From Desulfuromonadales bacterium (GTDB lineage: Bacteria; Desulfobacterota; Desulfuromonadia; Desulfuromonadales; BM103), in the NCBI GenBank assembly GCA_023701265.1, contig JAMPXI010000010.1, positions 1 to 36,750 on the forward strand: a stretch of 36,750 nt of DNA, written 5' to 3'. The position numbers and the translations under genes are program-made. Positions within the stretch are counted from its first letter, which is position 1, and the number at the start of each line of letters is the position of its first letter. Shown here in pieces: positions 1 to 7,965 of the stretch. The notes under the pieces are model-generated. The model saw only the letters and a program-made list of their open reading frames with translations. It searched no databases and was not told where the DNA came from.

Positions 1-726
1 AACGACACTGTTCTTGTCATCGTCGAGAAAACGATTTTTCACCACCAGTTTGTCGCCGTGGAACAGCTCGGGGCGATGACATTTCTCACAGGTATCGCGG
101 GCCGGGCGTAAACCGTGGACGGGAGTGGCAATCGGGCGCGGGTAGGTGTTGGCCACGACTGCCAGCAGCTGGCGGGCGCCGGAGATCTTCGATTTGACGA
201 ACCAGTCGGCCCCGGAACCGATGTGGCACTCCACGCAGGTGACTCGCGAATGGGGACCATTCTGATAGGCGGTGAACTCCGGATTCATGACCTTGTGGCA
301 GAATTGCCCACAGAAGGTGGTCGACTCCATGTAATGGTAGGCACGGTACAGAAACAAGCTGAAGACCGTGAAGTTGATCGAGGTCAGCAGAACGATCAGA
401 AAGACGTTTCGCCGCAGTCGGCCGAATAGTTCCGGTTCGGTGAAGTACTTGCGCAGGTATTCGAGTGTGAACAGGTGTACTTCACGGGTGCCGCGGAAAA
501 AAAAGGAGCCGATGAAGATCATCGCAAGGCCGCCGAGAAAGACCGGACCGAGCAGCAGGTAGACAGCTCCACCGAAATACGGGTTTTTCACATGCCAGAG
601 CGTGTCGACCAGCATGTAGCCAAACAGCAGCGGCGTCACCACGGTGACCAGCATGGCACCGACCAGCGCTATCCGGCTGCGGCTCATGCCGAGGAAGAAA
701 TCCTTAACCATATCAAACTGTCCCAT
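1..726 (-). CDS. NapC/NirT-family multihaem cytochrome c, ImcH-like (3' end outside window)
   Basis: The frame is open from an ATG at 726 to the window edge, so only the first 242 residues are visible. Three hydrophobic segments (about residues 18-40, 54-77 and 108-128) precede a periplasmic region with haem sites C139-x3-C-H144, C164-x2-C-H168 and C213-x2-C-H217. The first site has the CX3CH spacing and a following HKVM stretch, as in NapC/NirT/NrfH quinol dehydrogenases. An AGGAG lies six bases before the ATG. These proteins oxidise menaquinol at the inner membrane and pass electrons to periplasmic cytochromes. Three helices ahead of the NapC domain, rather than one, resembles Geobacter ImcH as I remember it. 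The total haem count cannot be seen, so ImcH is an inference and the family is the firm call. The gene has its own leader and is 419 bases downstream of the next minus-strand operon. Confidence 0.8.
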   Translation of the reverse strand, partial: MGQFDMVKDFFLGMSRSRIALVGAMLVTVVTPLLFGYMLVDTLWHVKNPYFGGAVYLLLGPVFLGGLAMIFIGSFFFRGTREVHLFTLEYLRKYFTEPELFGRLRRNVFLIVLLTSINFTVFSLFLYRAYHYMESTTFCGQFCHKVMNPEFTAYQNGPHSRVTCVECHIGSGADWFVKSKISGARQLLAVVANTYPRPIATPVHGLRPARDTCEKCHRPELFHGDKLVVKNRFLDDDKNSVV

Positions 727-752
727 GGAGAACTCCTATTCGAGAACATCGG

Positions 753-768
753 GCCGGCAAGTGCCGGC
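753..768 (-). promoter_or_regulatory. Leader hairpin upstream of the ImcH-like gene
   Basis: GCCGGC at 753-758 and again at 763-768 flank AAGT. Each arm is self-complementary, so the pair forms a 6-bp GC stem with a 4-base loop, 27 bases upstream of the cytochrome start codon. It has no T-run on the minus strand and is not a terminator. Any role in mRNA stability or translation is a guess. Confidence 0.3.
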
Positions 769-836
769 GGTTGAAAGTATTAATTGCCCCCTCTCTAGCA
801 AAATTCCCAAAATAAAACAAGCAGAAAGGAGATATT

Positions 837-878
837 ATGAATCCCAAAGCCCCTAAGATCCCTCTAACTTTTTATTGA
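837..878 (+). CDS. Possible 13-residue mini-ORF with a strong ribosome-binding site
   Basis: AAAGGAG at 825-831 is followed five bases later by ATG (837). The frame encodes MNPKAPKIPLTFY and stops at TGA 876-878. The stop overlaps the TTGACA -35 element (875-880) proposed for the next small gene. The ribosome site is as good as any in the window, but 13 codons are too few to judge by composition and no similarity is recognised. It could be a leader peptide, a very small protein or chance. Confidence 0.25.
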   Translation: MNPKAPKIPLTFY

Positions 879-903
879 CACGGGACAAGGATGGTGCTAG
901 ATA
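875..903 (+). promoter_or_regulatory. Sigma70-type promoter for the 41-residue membrane protein gene
   Basis: A consensus -35 TTGACA (875-880) is followed, after 17 bases, by TAGATA (898-903), which matches the -10 consensus at three of six positions. Transcription would start near 911, just ahead of the AAGGAGG at 915-921 and the ATG at 927, giving a very short leader. Confidence 0.45.
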
Positions 904-926
904 TGCCGGATATCAAGGAGGTCGCC

Positions 927-1052
927 ATGACAACTCAACCTAAATCATACCTCATGACTATCATTTCTGCCCTCGGCGTGGTTGCCTTCGTTGCCGCCCT
1001 CATTATCGCCTGGCCGGCGCTGACGTACATCATCTCGAAACTGTTCAGTTAG
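927..1052 (+). CDS. Small single-helix membrane protein, 41 aa
   Basis: ATG at 927 follows AAGGAGG (915-921) by five bases, and the frame stops at TAG 1050-1052. The product has a short polar N-terminus (MTTQPKSY), one long hydrophobic segment at about residues 9-37, and a short tail (SKLFS). A candidate promoter lies upstream and a clean terminator at 1097-1129 downstream, so it looks like a free-standing transcription unit. It matches no family I recognise. Its size and shape resemble the small accessory subunits of membrane oxidoreductases (CydX or CcoQ type). Its position between the ImcH-like and CbcU-like genes, on the opposite strand, makes such a role possible but unproven. Confidence 0.6.
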   Translation: MTTQPKSYLMTIISALGVVAFVAALIIAWPALTYIISKLFS

Positions 1053-1096
1053 AGCCATATCGGTCCAAACGACTCAAGTATACGATAATTCATCGA

Positions 1097-1129
1097 CGGC
1101 CGCCCCTTAAGGGCGGCCGTTTTGTTTTT
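1097..1129 (+). terminator. Rho-independent terminator after the 41-aa gene
   Basis: A perfect 9-bp GC stem (CGGCCGCCC at 1097-1105 with GGGCGGCCG at 1111-1119) closes a 5-base loop and is followed by a T-rich run at 1120-1129. The T-run is only on the plus-strand side, so it serves the small plus-strand gene rather than the minus-strand NrfD-like gene. Confidence 0.85.
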
Positions 1130-1145
1130 ATCGGCCGATGCAGGG

Positions 1146-2450
1146 TCAGTGTGTGTCCCTGTCCTCCATGAAGGCCGGGATGATCATATTGAGGAAATAG
1201 AAGATCACGAATGGGGTGGTGATGACCATCAATGCCCCCAGCAGCCCTTCCTTGAAGGTCTCGATATCGTGAGGGATGATCGGCAGGTGATAGTGCATGA
1301 AGCCGTCGAAGGTCAGGGAGAACGCCTGACCACCGATGACCACGTTCCAGCGCATCATGAACACGCCGAACAGCACCAGCAGGCTGGCCAGGACCGCGCG
1401 CCGTACGGTAAGTCCCGGCAACAGCAGGATGACGAACGGCAGCAGGTTGCCGATCCCGTATTGCATGATGAAAATCTTCACGAAGTCGTGCTCGTAGATG
1501 ACATCGCGCAGGATGTCCCACGATTTCACTGCCGTATAACCGCGGAAAATGATGTCGAGCAGTTCCAGGGTGATCGCCAGGGTCATGAAGATCAGCAGGT
1601 ACTTGGCGGTCATGGTGACTTCGTGGCTCTGGACGCTGCGCAGGTGGTCGACATCGACAGCGTGCTCGCCATGGGCCACGGCGTCGGGGAGCAGGAAACT
1701 CTTGCCGCGGCGCGCCGCCCATTTACGGATCTCCATAAAGATGGCGTAGCTGATAATGCACAACGCAATTCCCGAGACCACCGCCGAACAGATGAAAATC
1801 ACCGGCATCAGCGGTGTCATCCACAGGGCGTTGGCTTTGACCGAACCGAAGATGAAGCCGGCGTAGCCGTGCAGGAAGCAGGCAACCGGAATGCCGATGC
1901 CCGCCAATAGCTTGACTGCCTTATGATCGGCCTCGATGGCTTTGTGGCTGAGGTCGCGGGCGCCGAGGGCGATGACTCGGTAGATCAGCAGCAGCAGGCT
2001 TTCGAAGCCGCTGCGCTCGCTCTTGGCTTCGAGGCGCAGCAGCGATTCGACAAAGAACTTGCGGTAGACGAACCAGATCTCTGCCCCGACGATGCACGCG
2101 TAGGTCATGAAGACGATGCCGAACGCCGAGATTGCCGAGGTGAAGTGCGGAGTCATCATGACATGGATACCGCGTAGCGGCTGCTGCAAATGCAGCATCA
2201 GCGGCATCATCGCCACCGGCAGCAGGGCAAAGGAAAAAACCAGGGCGTATCGGGCGATCTCTTTGAGTTTCTCCACGTTGAACACGTGGTAGAGCGAGGA
2301 GAGTACGAAGGCGCCGGCGACCAGGCCGGTCATGTACGGGTACATGACGATCTGGATCGACCAGTAGACGTATTCATTGGGGAGGACGAAGAGATCCTTG
2401 ATCGTCCACGCTTCGCCGTGGACCACCATCTGGGCAACTTGCTCGACCAT
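1146..2450 (-). CDS. cbcU: NrfD/PsrC-type integral membrane quinol oxidoreductase subunit (CbcU-like)
   Basis: The 434-residue protein has about ten hydrophobic segments and no cofactor-binding cysteine motif, as expected of the NrfD/PsrC family, which forms the quinone-binding membrane anchor of several respiratory complexes. Early features include the aromatic stretch EYVYWSIQIVMYPY near residue 27 and a first helix beginning around residue 32. The ATG at 2450 lies two bases after the stop of the ferredoxin gene, so the two are translated together. With the tetrahaem cytochrome and four-cluster ferredoxin upstream, the gene order matches the Geobacter Cbc4 complex (CbcS-CbcT-CbcU), a predicted menaquinol:cytochrome c oxidoreductase. 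Family membership is firm. The specific Cbc4 assignment rests on subunit make-up and gene order. Confidence 0.8.
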   Translation of the reverse strand: MVEQVAQMVVHGEAWTIKDLFVLPNEYVYWSIQIVMYPYMTGLVAGAFVLSSLYHVFNVEKLKEIARYALVFSFALLPVAMMPLMLHLQQPLRGIHVMMTPHFTSAISAFGIVFMTYACIVGAEIWFVYRKFFVESLLRLEAKSERSGFESLLLLIYRVIALGARDLSHKAIEADHKAVKLLAGIGIPVACFLHGYAGFIFGSVKANALWMTPLMPVIFICSAVVSGIALCIISYAIFMEIRKWAARRGKSFLLPDAVAHGEHAVDVDHLRSVQSHEVTMTAKYLLIFMTLAITLELLDIIFRGYTAVKSWDILRDVIYEHDFVKIFIMQYGIGNLLPFVILLLPGLTVRRAVLASLLVLFGVFMMRWNVVIGGQAFSLTFDGFMHYHLPIIPHDIETFKEGLLGALMVITTPFVIFYFLNMIIPAFMEDRDTH

Positions 2451-2452
2451 GG

Positions 2453-3232
2453 CTAGCGCACCTCCTCGTTGAGTCCGATGTAATAGACATTGGGTTTGGT
2501 GCCGTACTCACTGCGCAGAACCCCGACCCGCTCGTTCATGACAGCTTTTGCCACCGGGTCGTTCGGGTCGCGCAAATTACCGATCTGGCGGGCGCCGAAG
2601 GGGCAGGCCTGGGCGCAGGCGGTGTTCCCCCCCTTGCTGATGCGGTGGTAGCAGAAGGTACACTTGTCGGCCACGCGCTCGATCGGGTGGAAGAAACGTA
2701 CCCCGTAGGGGCAGCCCATGATGCAGTAGCCGCAGCCGATGCACCATTTGCGGTCGACCAGCACGACCCCGTCGCCGGTCTGATAGGTGGCGCCGACCGG
2801 GCAGACCTGTACGCAGGCCGGGGTGCTGCACTGATTGCAGAGCTTCGGCACGAAGAATGCCTGGGTAATTTCTTCATCGGGAACCAGCCGCATCCCCGAC
2901 GCATTCTCGTCGAGCAGTTTGCTGGTATAGCCGGCGAGCGCCCCATTCGGGCAATCCCGGATCGTCTCGCCGCTCTTGGTCATCACGTAGCGCTCGACCC
3001 AGGTCCGGGTCACGTGGGCTTCCAGCGGGATGTCGTTCTCGATTTTGCACGCCTTCACGCAGAACCCGCACCCCACGCACTTGTAGGTGTTGACCAGAAA
3101 GCCCCAGCGCAGCTTCGGATTGGCGGCCAGCAGCTCTTTGGGATCGATAAACTCCAGGGCCGAGAGGGAAATCGAGACTCCGGAAACGAAGACCGCTGTA
3201 TTCTTGAGGAAATCGCGCCGTTTCATGGTCAC
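2453..3232 (-). CDS. cbcT: Tat-exported four-cluster [4Fe-4S] ferredoxin subunit (CbcT-like)
   Basis: The N-terminus carries a twin-arginine signal (KRRDFLKN, then a hydrophobic stretch), so the folded protein would be exported to the periplasmic face. Sixteen cysteines form four cluster motifs: C52/55/58/62, C132/135/140/144, C164/167/170/174 and C191/194/206/210, the last with a CX2CX11CX3C spacing typical of the DmsB/NrfC/PsrB family. It would carry electrons between the NrfD-type anchor and the tetrahaem cytochrome. The GTG at 3232 overlaps the stop of the cytochrome gene by four bases (GTGA). An ATG two codons later (3226) is an equally possible start, since GGAGG lies 4 or 10 bases before the two. 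No catalytic molybdopterin subunit is encoded nearby, which fits a quinol:cytochrome role rather than a DMSO or nitrite reductase. Confidence 0.82.
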   Translation of the reverse strand: MTMKRRDFLKNTAVFVSGVSISLSALEFIDPKELLAANPKLRWGFLVNTYKCVGCGFCVKACKIENDIPLEAHVTRTWVERYVMTKSGETIRDCPNGALAGYTSKLLDENASGMRLVPDEEITQAFFVPKLCNQCSTPACVQVCPVGATYQTGDGVVLVDRKWCIGCGYCIMGCPYGVRFFHPIERVADKCTFCYHRISKGGNTACAQACPFGARQIGNLRDPNDPVAKAVMNERVGVLRSEYGTKPNVYYIGLNEEVR

Positions 3233-3699
3233 ATATCCTCCAGGCTGGGATTATGCGGGTTGTGGCACTCGACGCACTCGGTCTTGGCATTGTGTTGTTC
3301 GGAGTCGATACCGGCGATTTTGTTGCGGCCGCTCGACGGCATCAACAGTTTGGCGTGACAGCGGATGCACAAGTCCCGGCTCCGGTCGATGGTCAGTTTC
3401 TCCGGTTTGTCGGGATGGCCGAAAGCCGCACCGTGGCAGTTTTCGCAGGGGATGATGGCATGCGCCGAGGCCTCCCAGCTTTTGACCTTGTCGTCATGGC
3501 ACTCGGTGCAGTAGCTGTTATTCTTGTACTTTGCCGGGTAATCCTTCCACTCCTGCTCGTTGCCCAGGCGGTGGAAGCCGAAGGTGTAACCTTGCTCCTG
3601 GGTGCCAAAGTCGGCCGGTACGTAAACCAACCGGAACAGCAGGATGCCGGCCACCAGTCCGAGTACCACAAACAGGGGGCGCCATACGTGATTTTTCAC
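3229..3699 (-). CDS. cbcS: Membrane-anchored tetrahaem cytochrome c (CbcS-like)
   Basis: The 156-residue protein starts with one hydrophobic segment (residues 8-26) that would act as an uncleaved membrane anchor. Four CX2CH haem sites follow: C64-H68, C85-H89, C111-H115 and C142-H146. Histidines in the surrounding sequence (for example H80 and H149) could serve as distal ligands. It is the first gene of a three-gene operon with the ferredoxin and NrfD-type genes and is preceded by a good sigma70-type promoter at 3756-3784. In the Geobacter Cbc4 model the tetrahaem subunit receives electrons from the ferredoxin and passes them to soluble periplasmic cytochromes. A small NrfB/TorC-like tetrahaem carrier is the main alternative, but no partner reductase is present. 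Confidence 0.8.
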   Translation of the reverse strand: MKNHVWRPLFVVLGLVAGILLFRLVYVPADFGTQEQGYTFGFHRLGNEQEWKDYPAKYKNNSYCTECHDDKVKSWEASAHAIIPCENCHGAAFGHPDKPEKLTIDRSRDLCIRCHAKLLMPSSGRNKIAGIDSEQHNAKTECVECHNPHNPSLEDM

Positions 3700-3755
3700 C
3701 GCAGTCCTCCTCGTGTAGGATAGACAAGGCTCGCTAAAAATAAAACACAGTTTTT

Positions 3756-3784
3756 AATTTACTCTATGGTGATCGGCTTGTCAA
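3756..3784 (-). promoter_or_regulatory. Sigma70-type promoter of the cbcSTU-like operon
   Basis: Read on the minus strand, a consensus TTGACA (3784-3779) is followed after 17 bases by TAAATT (3761-3756), a four-of-six match to the -10 consensus. Transcription would begin near 3749, about 50 bases before the cytochrome start at 3699. Confidence 0.6.
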
Positions 3785-3986
3785 TTGCCACAAGTTTTCG
3801 AAGATTACTGCAAATAAATTATAGCCGATGTTGCGGATCTTGCTTTACGAAAACCATAAAACCCAAATCTTGGCGAAAACCCATTGGATAGAAACGATTA
3901 AAATCAACTAAATTGTAACTTCGTGGTTGTTTTTAGCGTGGGGGAGAAAGAGATGAGGAGGGGTAGGACGCTTGACAGGGGGGGAA

Positions 3987-4015
3987 TTGACATCTGCAAC
4001 AAAATAAAATATTGT
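3987..4015 (+). promoter_or_regulatory. Sigma70-type promoter of the DUF2339-like gene
   Basis: TTGACA at 3987-3992, a 17-base spacer, and TATTGT at 4010-4015 (four of six) make a good candidate. A second TTGACA at 3972-3977 has no matching -10. The start codon at 4093 lies about 70 bases beyond the expected start site. Confidence 0.55.
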
Positions 4016-4020
4016 TTTAT
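4004..4020. repeat. AT-rich inverted repeat over the -10 element
   Basis: ATAAAA (4004-4009) and TTTTAT (4015-4020) flank TATTG, forming a short inverted repeat that covers the proposed -10 hexamer. It could be an operator, but in AT-rich DNA this short a repeat could also arise by chance. Confidence 0.3.
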
Positions 4021-4092
4021 GTAGTCCGAAATTCGCAAAATTAATCCTTGTTCAAGAAGCTAAACGAAAAGCTTCGCGTCGGGGAGATTGCC

Positions 4093-5874
4093 ATGGCGGA
4101 GTCGAATGGAACCTTGGAGCAAAGAGTCTCCCGGCTGGAAGCCCAGGTCGACGAGTTGACGGCTGCTCTTGCGGCCCTGCGCGGCACGGTGGCGCATGAG
4201 GCTGTGGCGCCGTTGCCGCCGGTGACCGCCCAGGGTTTAGCTACGGCGGATGGCGCCTCGGAGGAACTGCTCTCCTGGGTCGACCGCGCCTACGTCCTAC
4301 CACGCCTTGCCACCACCAGTTTCATTCTGGTGGTGGCCCTGGCCTTGCGTACCCTCACCGATGGCGGTGTGATCGCGCTTCAACTCGGCACCCTGCTCGG
4401 CATGACCTATGCTTTCGTATTGATCGCCTACAGCTGGTTTGCCTACGGCAACCGAAGTGCCCAGGCACCGGTCTTTGCCCTGTGGGGAACCGTGGTCATG
4501 TGTGCGGTGGTGGTCGAAACCCATCGGGTTTTTCAGTCATTGCCAACCCTGGTTGCCTACCTCCTGCTTGCTTCCACCGGGTGGACGACAGTCCTCATGA
4601 GCCGCCGCTTCCGGGTGGCGCTGCCGGTCTTTGCCGGAACCATCGGCATGAGTTTTGGCGCCTTTGCCATCAACTATCCAAACCCGGTCTTCCCCCTGCT
4701 GACAATCATCATGATTCTGGCCAACGCCTTTGCCGCCTATGCGACCGGTCTGCTGCGCGCCTCATGGTTGCGCTGGCTGCTGCTCCTCCTGACCTTGTTC
4801 ATGGTGCAGGTCTGGGCGCTCAAGCTGGGGGTCTCCCTGGACCGCAAGGAACCTCTGGATGTCTCGATCGCAGGGTTTTTCCCGGCTGTCTGGGGGTTGG
4901 CTTTGGCCCTTGCCGGCATTGCCTTGGCCGGGGTGCTCGGCAAGATCCAGGAAAAGGTGTCAAGGTTCGACATTGTCCTGCCGGTATTCAATGTGTTGGG
5001 AATTTTTGGAGCAGTCTCCTATGCTCTCAGCCACAAGCTTGCCGAACCTTGGATTTTCGGCGTTCCGGCTGTCTGTGTCGGGTTTGCCCATCTTGCGGTT
5101 GCCTGGTGGCTGCTTCGGCGCGGTGGTGAACTGGCGCATGGCACAACCTCGTTTGCCCTGGCCGGCGGCGTGCTGATTGCCTTGGCGCTCCCGTCTGCGG
5201 TCGGACACGCCCTGGTCGCTTCGACAGCCACCGCCGCCCTCGCCGTAGGGCTGGCGCTGGTTTCCCTGCGCATCGGCGCTGGCGGGTTGCGCCTGGTTTC
5301 TTATCTGTTGCAGTTTTATGCCAGCGCGTCGCTGGTCGTGCTGGTGCATGCGACCGAGACGACGGCCCCGTCGCTGGTCGGCGCGGCGGCTTCGGGTTTG
5401 CTGGCGTTGATCGGGGCCTATCACTATTACTGGTCACGCCGTAATCCGCCGCTGTCCGGCGGGCCGCTGACAGACCGTTTCAATCGCGATGACCGTTGGG
5501 CGGCGCTATTGTTGGTTGCTGCGTTACTGAGCGGTTTTTTCACCTTGCGCATGGGGCTTTACCAGATGCTTCAGGCCCTCCAACTGGCTACGCCGCCTAT
5601 TTTTAGCGGCGGTCAGTCGCTGCTGATCAATCTGGCGGCCATGGCGTTGCTGAGCATCGGTTTGCGCCAGCACAGCAAGGAGTTGCGCAACATCGGTGTC
5701 TTGGTAACGATTGTGGCGGTCTGCAAGGTCTTTCTCGATCTGTTCAGCTTCAAGGGCCTCCCCCTGCTGATCAGCATCTTTTCTTTTGGCGTGGTCGCGG
5801 CCATTGCTTCTTTTGTCCTGGGGCGCTGGGGAAAGGCTGTTGCTGGGCAGAAGGAGCCTGCCGGGACGGATTGA
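4093..5874 (+). CDS. DUF2339-like polytopic membrane protein, unknown function
   Basis: The start is placed at ATG 4093 because GGGGAG (4081-4086) lies six bases before it. An in-frame TTG at 4048 has no ribosome site. The 593-residue product begins with a cytoplasmic coiled-coil-like segment (heptad pattern LEQRVSRLEAQVDELTAAL, about residues 8-26), then a Pro/Ala-rich linker, then a long series of roughly a dozen or more hydrophobic helices. This layout (N-terminal coiled coil plus many helices) is that of DUF2339 'predicted membrane proteins', which have no established biochemical role. No enzyme or transporter motif is visible. It has its own promoter region and converges on the CbcL-like gene with a shared terminator, so it is probably a single-gene unit. 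The family call is tentative; the membrane topology is clear. Confidence 0.65.
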   Translation: MAESNGTLEQRVSRLEAQVDELTAALAALRGTVAHEAVAPLPPVTAQGLATADGASEELLSWVDRAYVLPRLATTSFILVVALALRTLTDGGVIALQLGTLLGMTYAFVLIAYSWFAYGNRSAQAPVFALWGTVVMCAVVVETHRVFQSLPTLVAYLLLASTGWTTVLMSRRFRVALPVFAGTIGMSFGAFAINYPNPVFPLLTIIMILANAFAAYATGLLRASWLRWLLLLLTLFMVQVWALKLGVSLDRKEPLDVSIAGFFPAVWGLALALAGIALAGVLGKIQEKVSRFDIVLPVFNVLGIFGAVSYALSHKLAEPWIFGVPAVCVGFAHLAVAWWLLRRGGELAHGTTSFALAGGVLIALALPSAVGHALVASTATAALAVGLALVSLRIGAGGLRLVSYLLQFYASASLVVLVHATETTAPSLVGAAASGLLALIGAYHYYWSRRNPPLSGGPLTDRFNRDDRWAALLLVAALLSGFFTLRMGLYQMLQALQLATPPIFSGGQSLLINLAAMALLSIGLRQHSKELRNIGVLVTIVAVCKVFLDLFSFKGLPLLISIFSFGVVAAIASFVLGRWGKAVAGQKEPAGTD

Positions 5875-5904
5875 ATCAAGCGACCTGCGCGGCAGAGGGA
5901 AGAC

Positions 5905-5940
5905 AAAAAAACGGGGCTGCCATTATTGGCAGCCCCGTTT
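5905..5940. terminator. Bidirectional terminator between the DUF2339-like and CbcL-like genes
   Basis: A perfect 13-bp stem (5909-5921 with 5928-5940, arms starting AAACGGGGCTGCC) encloses the loop ATTATT. The A-run at 5905-5911 becomes a U-run on the minus strand, so termination should be strongest for the CbcL-like gene, whose stop is at 5970. On the plus strand only GTTT follows, giving weaker termination for the gene ending at 5874. Confidence 0.85.
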
Positions 5941-5969
5941 GGCATGCTGGGTCTAACCTGGCCACCGGA

Positions 5970-7826
5970 TCAGTGGCCGCCCCCGGATTTGAAAGCCAAA
6001 ATCATCAGGAACAGGCAGGCCACTCCGGTGAAGACGGCAAGATAACCGAAGCCCTTGAGGCAGAAGTCATAAAACGGCCCGCTCACCCTCTTGCAGGCAA
6101 ACTCCTCGGTAATCCCCTCTTCTTCATAGCGCTTCCACTGATCGCCGCGTTCTTCGACAAACTCTTCTTTTGCCATCTGGCCATTGAAGATGACGAAGTC
6201 CATCGGGAACTTCTCCGGCCGGCCGTGGGTATTGTAGAAGTGCACGGTGAAGATGAAGCCGGTGGCCAGCAACGCTTCGTCAGAGTGGATGATGGTGGCT
6301 ACGTTGAACATCCAGCCTGGCAGGAAGTAGCCGAAGATTTCGGGGAACCAGAGCATCAGTCCCGAGCCGCCGATGGCGAACATACCCCAGAAGACCGCGA
6401 GGAAGTCGAATTTCTCCCAATAGGTCCAGCGTTCGAAGGTCGGCTTCGGTCCCATGAAGAGGAACCAGCGGACCATTCCCACGACGTCGCGGATGTCACG
6501 CAGGTTGGGGCAGAGCGAGTCCGGCCCGAACAGGCGCTGCAGCCACATCCCCTTGACGTCCTTGCGGATGAAGAGGAAGTCAACGCTCATGATCAGTGCC
6601 GAAACGAAGTAATAGAAGGTGATAACGGCGCAAGCGCGATGAAGCAGGCCGGCATTGAAGGTGCCGCCATAGAAGTTCATCATGACCTGGGCCCAATGCT
6701 GGTTGCTGAACTTCAGCGGCAGGCCGGTCAGAGTCAAGCCAAGAAAGCTGATGATCACCGTGAGGTGCAGAAAGACGTGACGCCGCTGGAAACGCCGGTA
6801 CTGTTTGTGCGGTTCACTGATCTCATGACCCACGTGGTGGCCTTCGTGCAATGCCGCAATTTTTCGGCGGTTTTCCACGAAGCCGCGCCACATCCAGAGC
6901 AGAGTGTGGATCCAGAATACGGCAAAGGTGCCGACCAACAGGCCGGTCATGCTGATGAAGGTCCAGTAAAGGATCGGATACTTGCTGCTGTCGGTCATCT
7001 CGCCGTGTGAGTAAAATTTGGCAAAAAGCAGCGAGGCACCTTCGTGGCATTGGGCACAAGTGCCAACTATATTGGCTGAGTTGACGCTTGATTTCGGGTC
7101 CTTTTGAGGCAGAACCGTATGTGCGGTGTGGCAGTCGGCGCAGCCGGCGACCTGGTCCGGGAAACCGAGCCGGTAGTTCTTGCCGTGGTAACTTTCCATG
7201 TAGGTGGAGACCGCGACGTTGAATACGTTGTTGCGGGCCATCATTTCCTTGTCGGCATGGCACTTCAGGCAGACTTTGGTGTGAAACTCGCGGTTGATAT
7301 GGCTTTTTGCATCACCAAGTTGTTCGATGCGGTGAAGACCGTGGCAGTCGTTGCAGGCTGCCGAATCCTGATTGCCGGCGGCAACCGCCTTGCCATGGAT
7401 GGAACCGAGATAATCCTCGTGGTCGTCATGGCAGCTGGTGCACTTGGCAACAACCTTGTTCTTGTCTTTTTTCCAGGGGCGAAGTTTGTGGATGTCGTCG
7501 TGGCAGTCAGCGCATTTCACCTCGTTGAGCTGGTGAACGCTGGCAAAGTGATCGGCGGATTCTTGCTTGTGGCAGCGTACGCACTTGGGTGGGCTCGGCA
7601 TGACATTGCCGGCCATGTGCTGCTCCAGAGAGGTCACTTCCATGTGGCAGCTGGTACAACCATTCTGCCCGTGCACTGATGCCCCGAATTCAACCGGGGA
7701 GACGACACCATCATGACATTTGAGGCAGGTTTCGGGCGCGATGGCCATGCCGCTCTCGGCGGTAGCCAGCGCCGGTGCCAGCAGCAGCGCCGCCAGCAGG
7801 AAGAACAAGAAACGTCGACAGCTCAT
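5970..7826 (-). CDS. cbcL: Nine-haem cytochrome c / six-helix cytochrome b fusion (CbcL-like)
   Basis: The 618-residue protein has a cleavable signal peptide (hydrophobic residues 5-21, then ATAES), a periplasmic domain of about 250 residues with nine CX2CH sites (C34, C57, C82, C105, C129, C158, C186, C229, C257), and a membrane domain from about residue 283 with six helices. Several helices carry histidines suited to b-type haem ligation ([41 protein letters not shown]). Nine c haems followed by a HydC/FdnI-like dihaem cytochrome b is the architecture of Geobacter CbcL, the menaquinol oxidase needed for electron transfer to low-potential extracellular acceptors. ATG 7826 is preceded by AGGAGG at nine bases. 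It is a single-gene unit with its own leader and terminator. Confidence 0.82.
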   Translation of the reverse strand: MSCRRFLFFLLAALLLAPALATAESGMAIAPETCLKCHDGVVSPVEFGASVHGQNGCTSCHMEVTSLEQHMAGNVMPSPPKCVRCHKQESADHFASVHQLNEVKCADCHDDIHKLRPWKKDKNKVVAKCTSCHDDHEDYLGSIHGKAVAAGNQDSAACNDCHGLHRIEQLGDAKSHINREFHTKVCLKCHADKEMMARNNVFNVAVSTYMESYHGKNYRLGFPDQVAGCADCHTAHTVLPQKDPKSSVNSANIVGTCAQCHEGASLLFAKFYSHGEMTDSSKYPILYWTFISMTGLLVGTFAVFWIHTLLWMWRGFVENRRKIAALHEGHHVGHEISEPHKQYRRFQRRHVFLHLTVIISFLGLTLTGLPLKFSNQHWAQVMMNFYGGTFNAGLLHRACAVITFYYFVSALIMSVDFLFIRKDVKGMWLQRLFGPDSLCPNLRDIRDVVGMVRWFLFMGPKPTFERWTYWEKFDFLAVFWGMFAIGGSGLMLWFPEIFGYFLPGWMFNVATIIHSDEALLATGFIFTVHFYNTHGRPEKFPMDFVIFNGQMAKEEFVEERGDQWKRYEEEGITEEFACKRVSGPFYDFCLKGFGYLAVFTGVACLFLMILAFKSGGGH

Positions 7827-7929
7827 GGAAGAAAACCTCCTGTTTTCAGGATGGATCGAATGACGAAAGGGAAAAGTTCGTTAACAAAATAAATAACGTG
7901 AAAAAACCCAAAAAAATCGGGGAAGTTGC

Positions 7930-7950
7930 CTGTATAGGAAATATATACAG
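7930..7950. repeat. Inverted repeat CTGTATA-N7-TATACAG in the CbcL leader
   Basis: CTGTATA (7930-7936) and TATACAG (7944-7950) are exact inverse complements with a 7-base centre. The repeat lies just downstream of the candidate cbcL promoter (-10 at 7966-7971), where a bound repressor would block transcription. Half-sites of the same sequence occur near atpE and nuoA. It is not a LexA box: the CTGT...ACAG spacing is 13, not 8. Confidence 0.4.
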
Positions 7951-7965
7951 CAAAAGATTAACGGG

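Larger units (their letters stand above)
3700..4092. other. AT-rich divergent intergenic region, no gene seen
   Basis: This 393-base stretch separates the cbcSTU-like operon (minus) from the DUF2339-like gene (plus). It is clearly richer in A and T than the flanking genes and has no open frame with a credible ribosome site. It holds one candidate promoter for each direction (3756-3784 minus, 3987-4015 plus) and an inverted repeat at 4004-4020. I see nothing interpretable between about 3790 and 3965. Confidence 0.6.

Noticed and set aside
1146-2456. Plus-strand frames opposite the NrfD-like gene
   Set aside because: The translated sequences are His/Gln/Asp-rich without any domain, while the minus frame gives a clear ten-helix membrane protein.
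4048-4092. TTG start adding 15 residues to the DUF2339-like protein
   Set aside because: It has no ribosome site, whereas ATG 4093 has GGGGAG at six bases.
5871-7010. Long plus-strand open frame (379 codons) across the cytochrome gene
   Set aside because: It is antisense to the CbcL-like gene, whose haem motifs and helices are unmistakable, has no ribosome site and encodes a low-complexity charged sequence.
7930-7950. LexA (SOS) box in the cbcL leader
   Set aside because: CTGT and ACAG are separated by 13 bases rather than the 8 of the classical LexA site, and the adjacent genes are not SOS genes.
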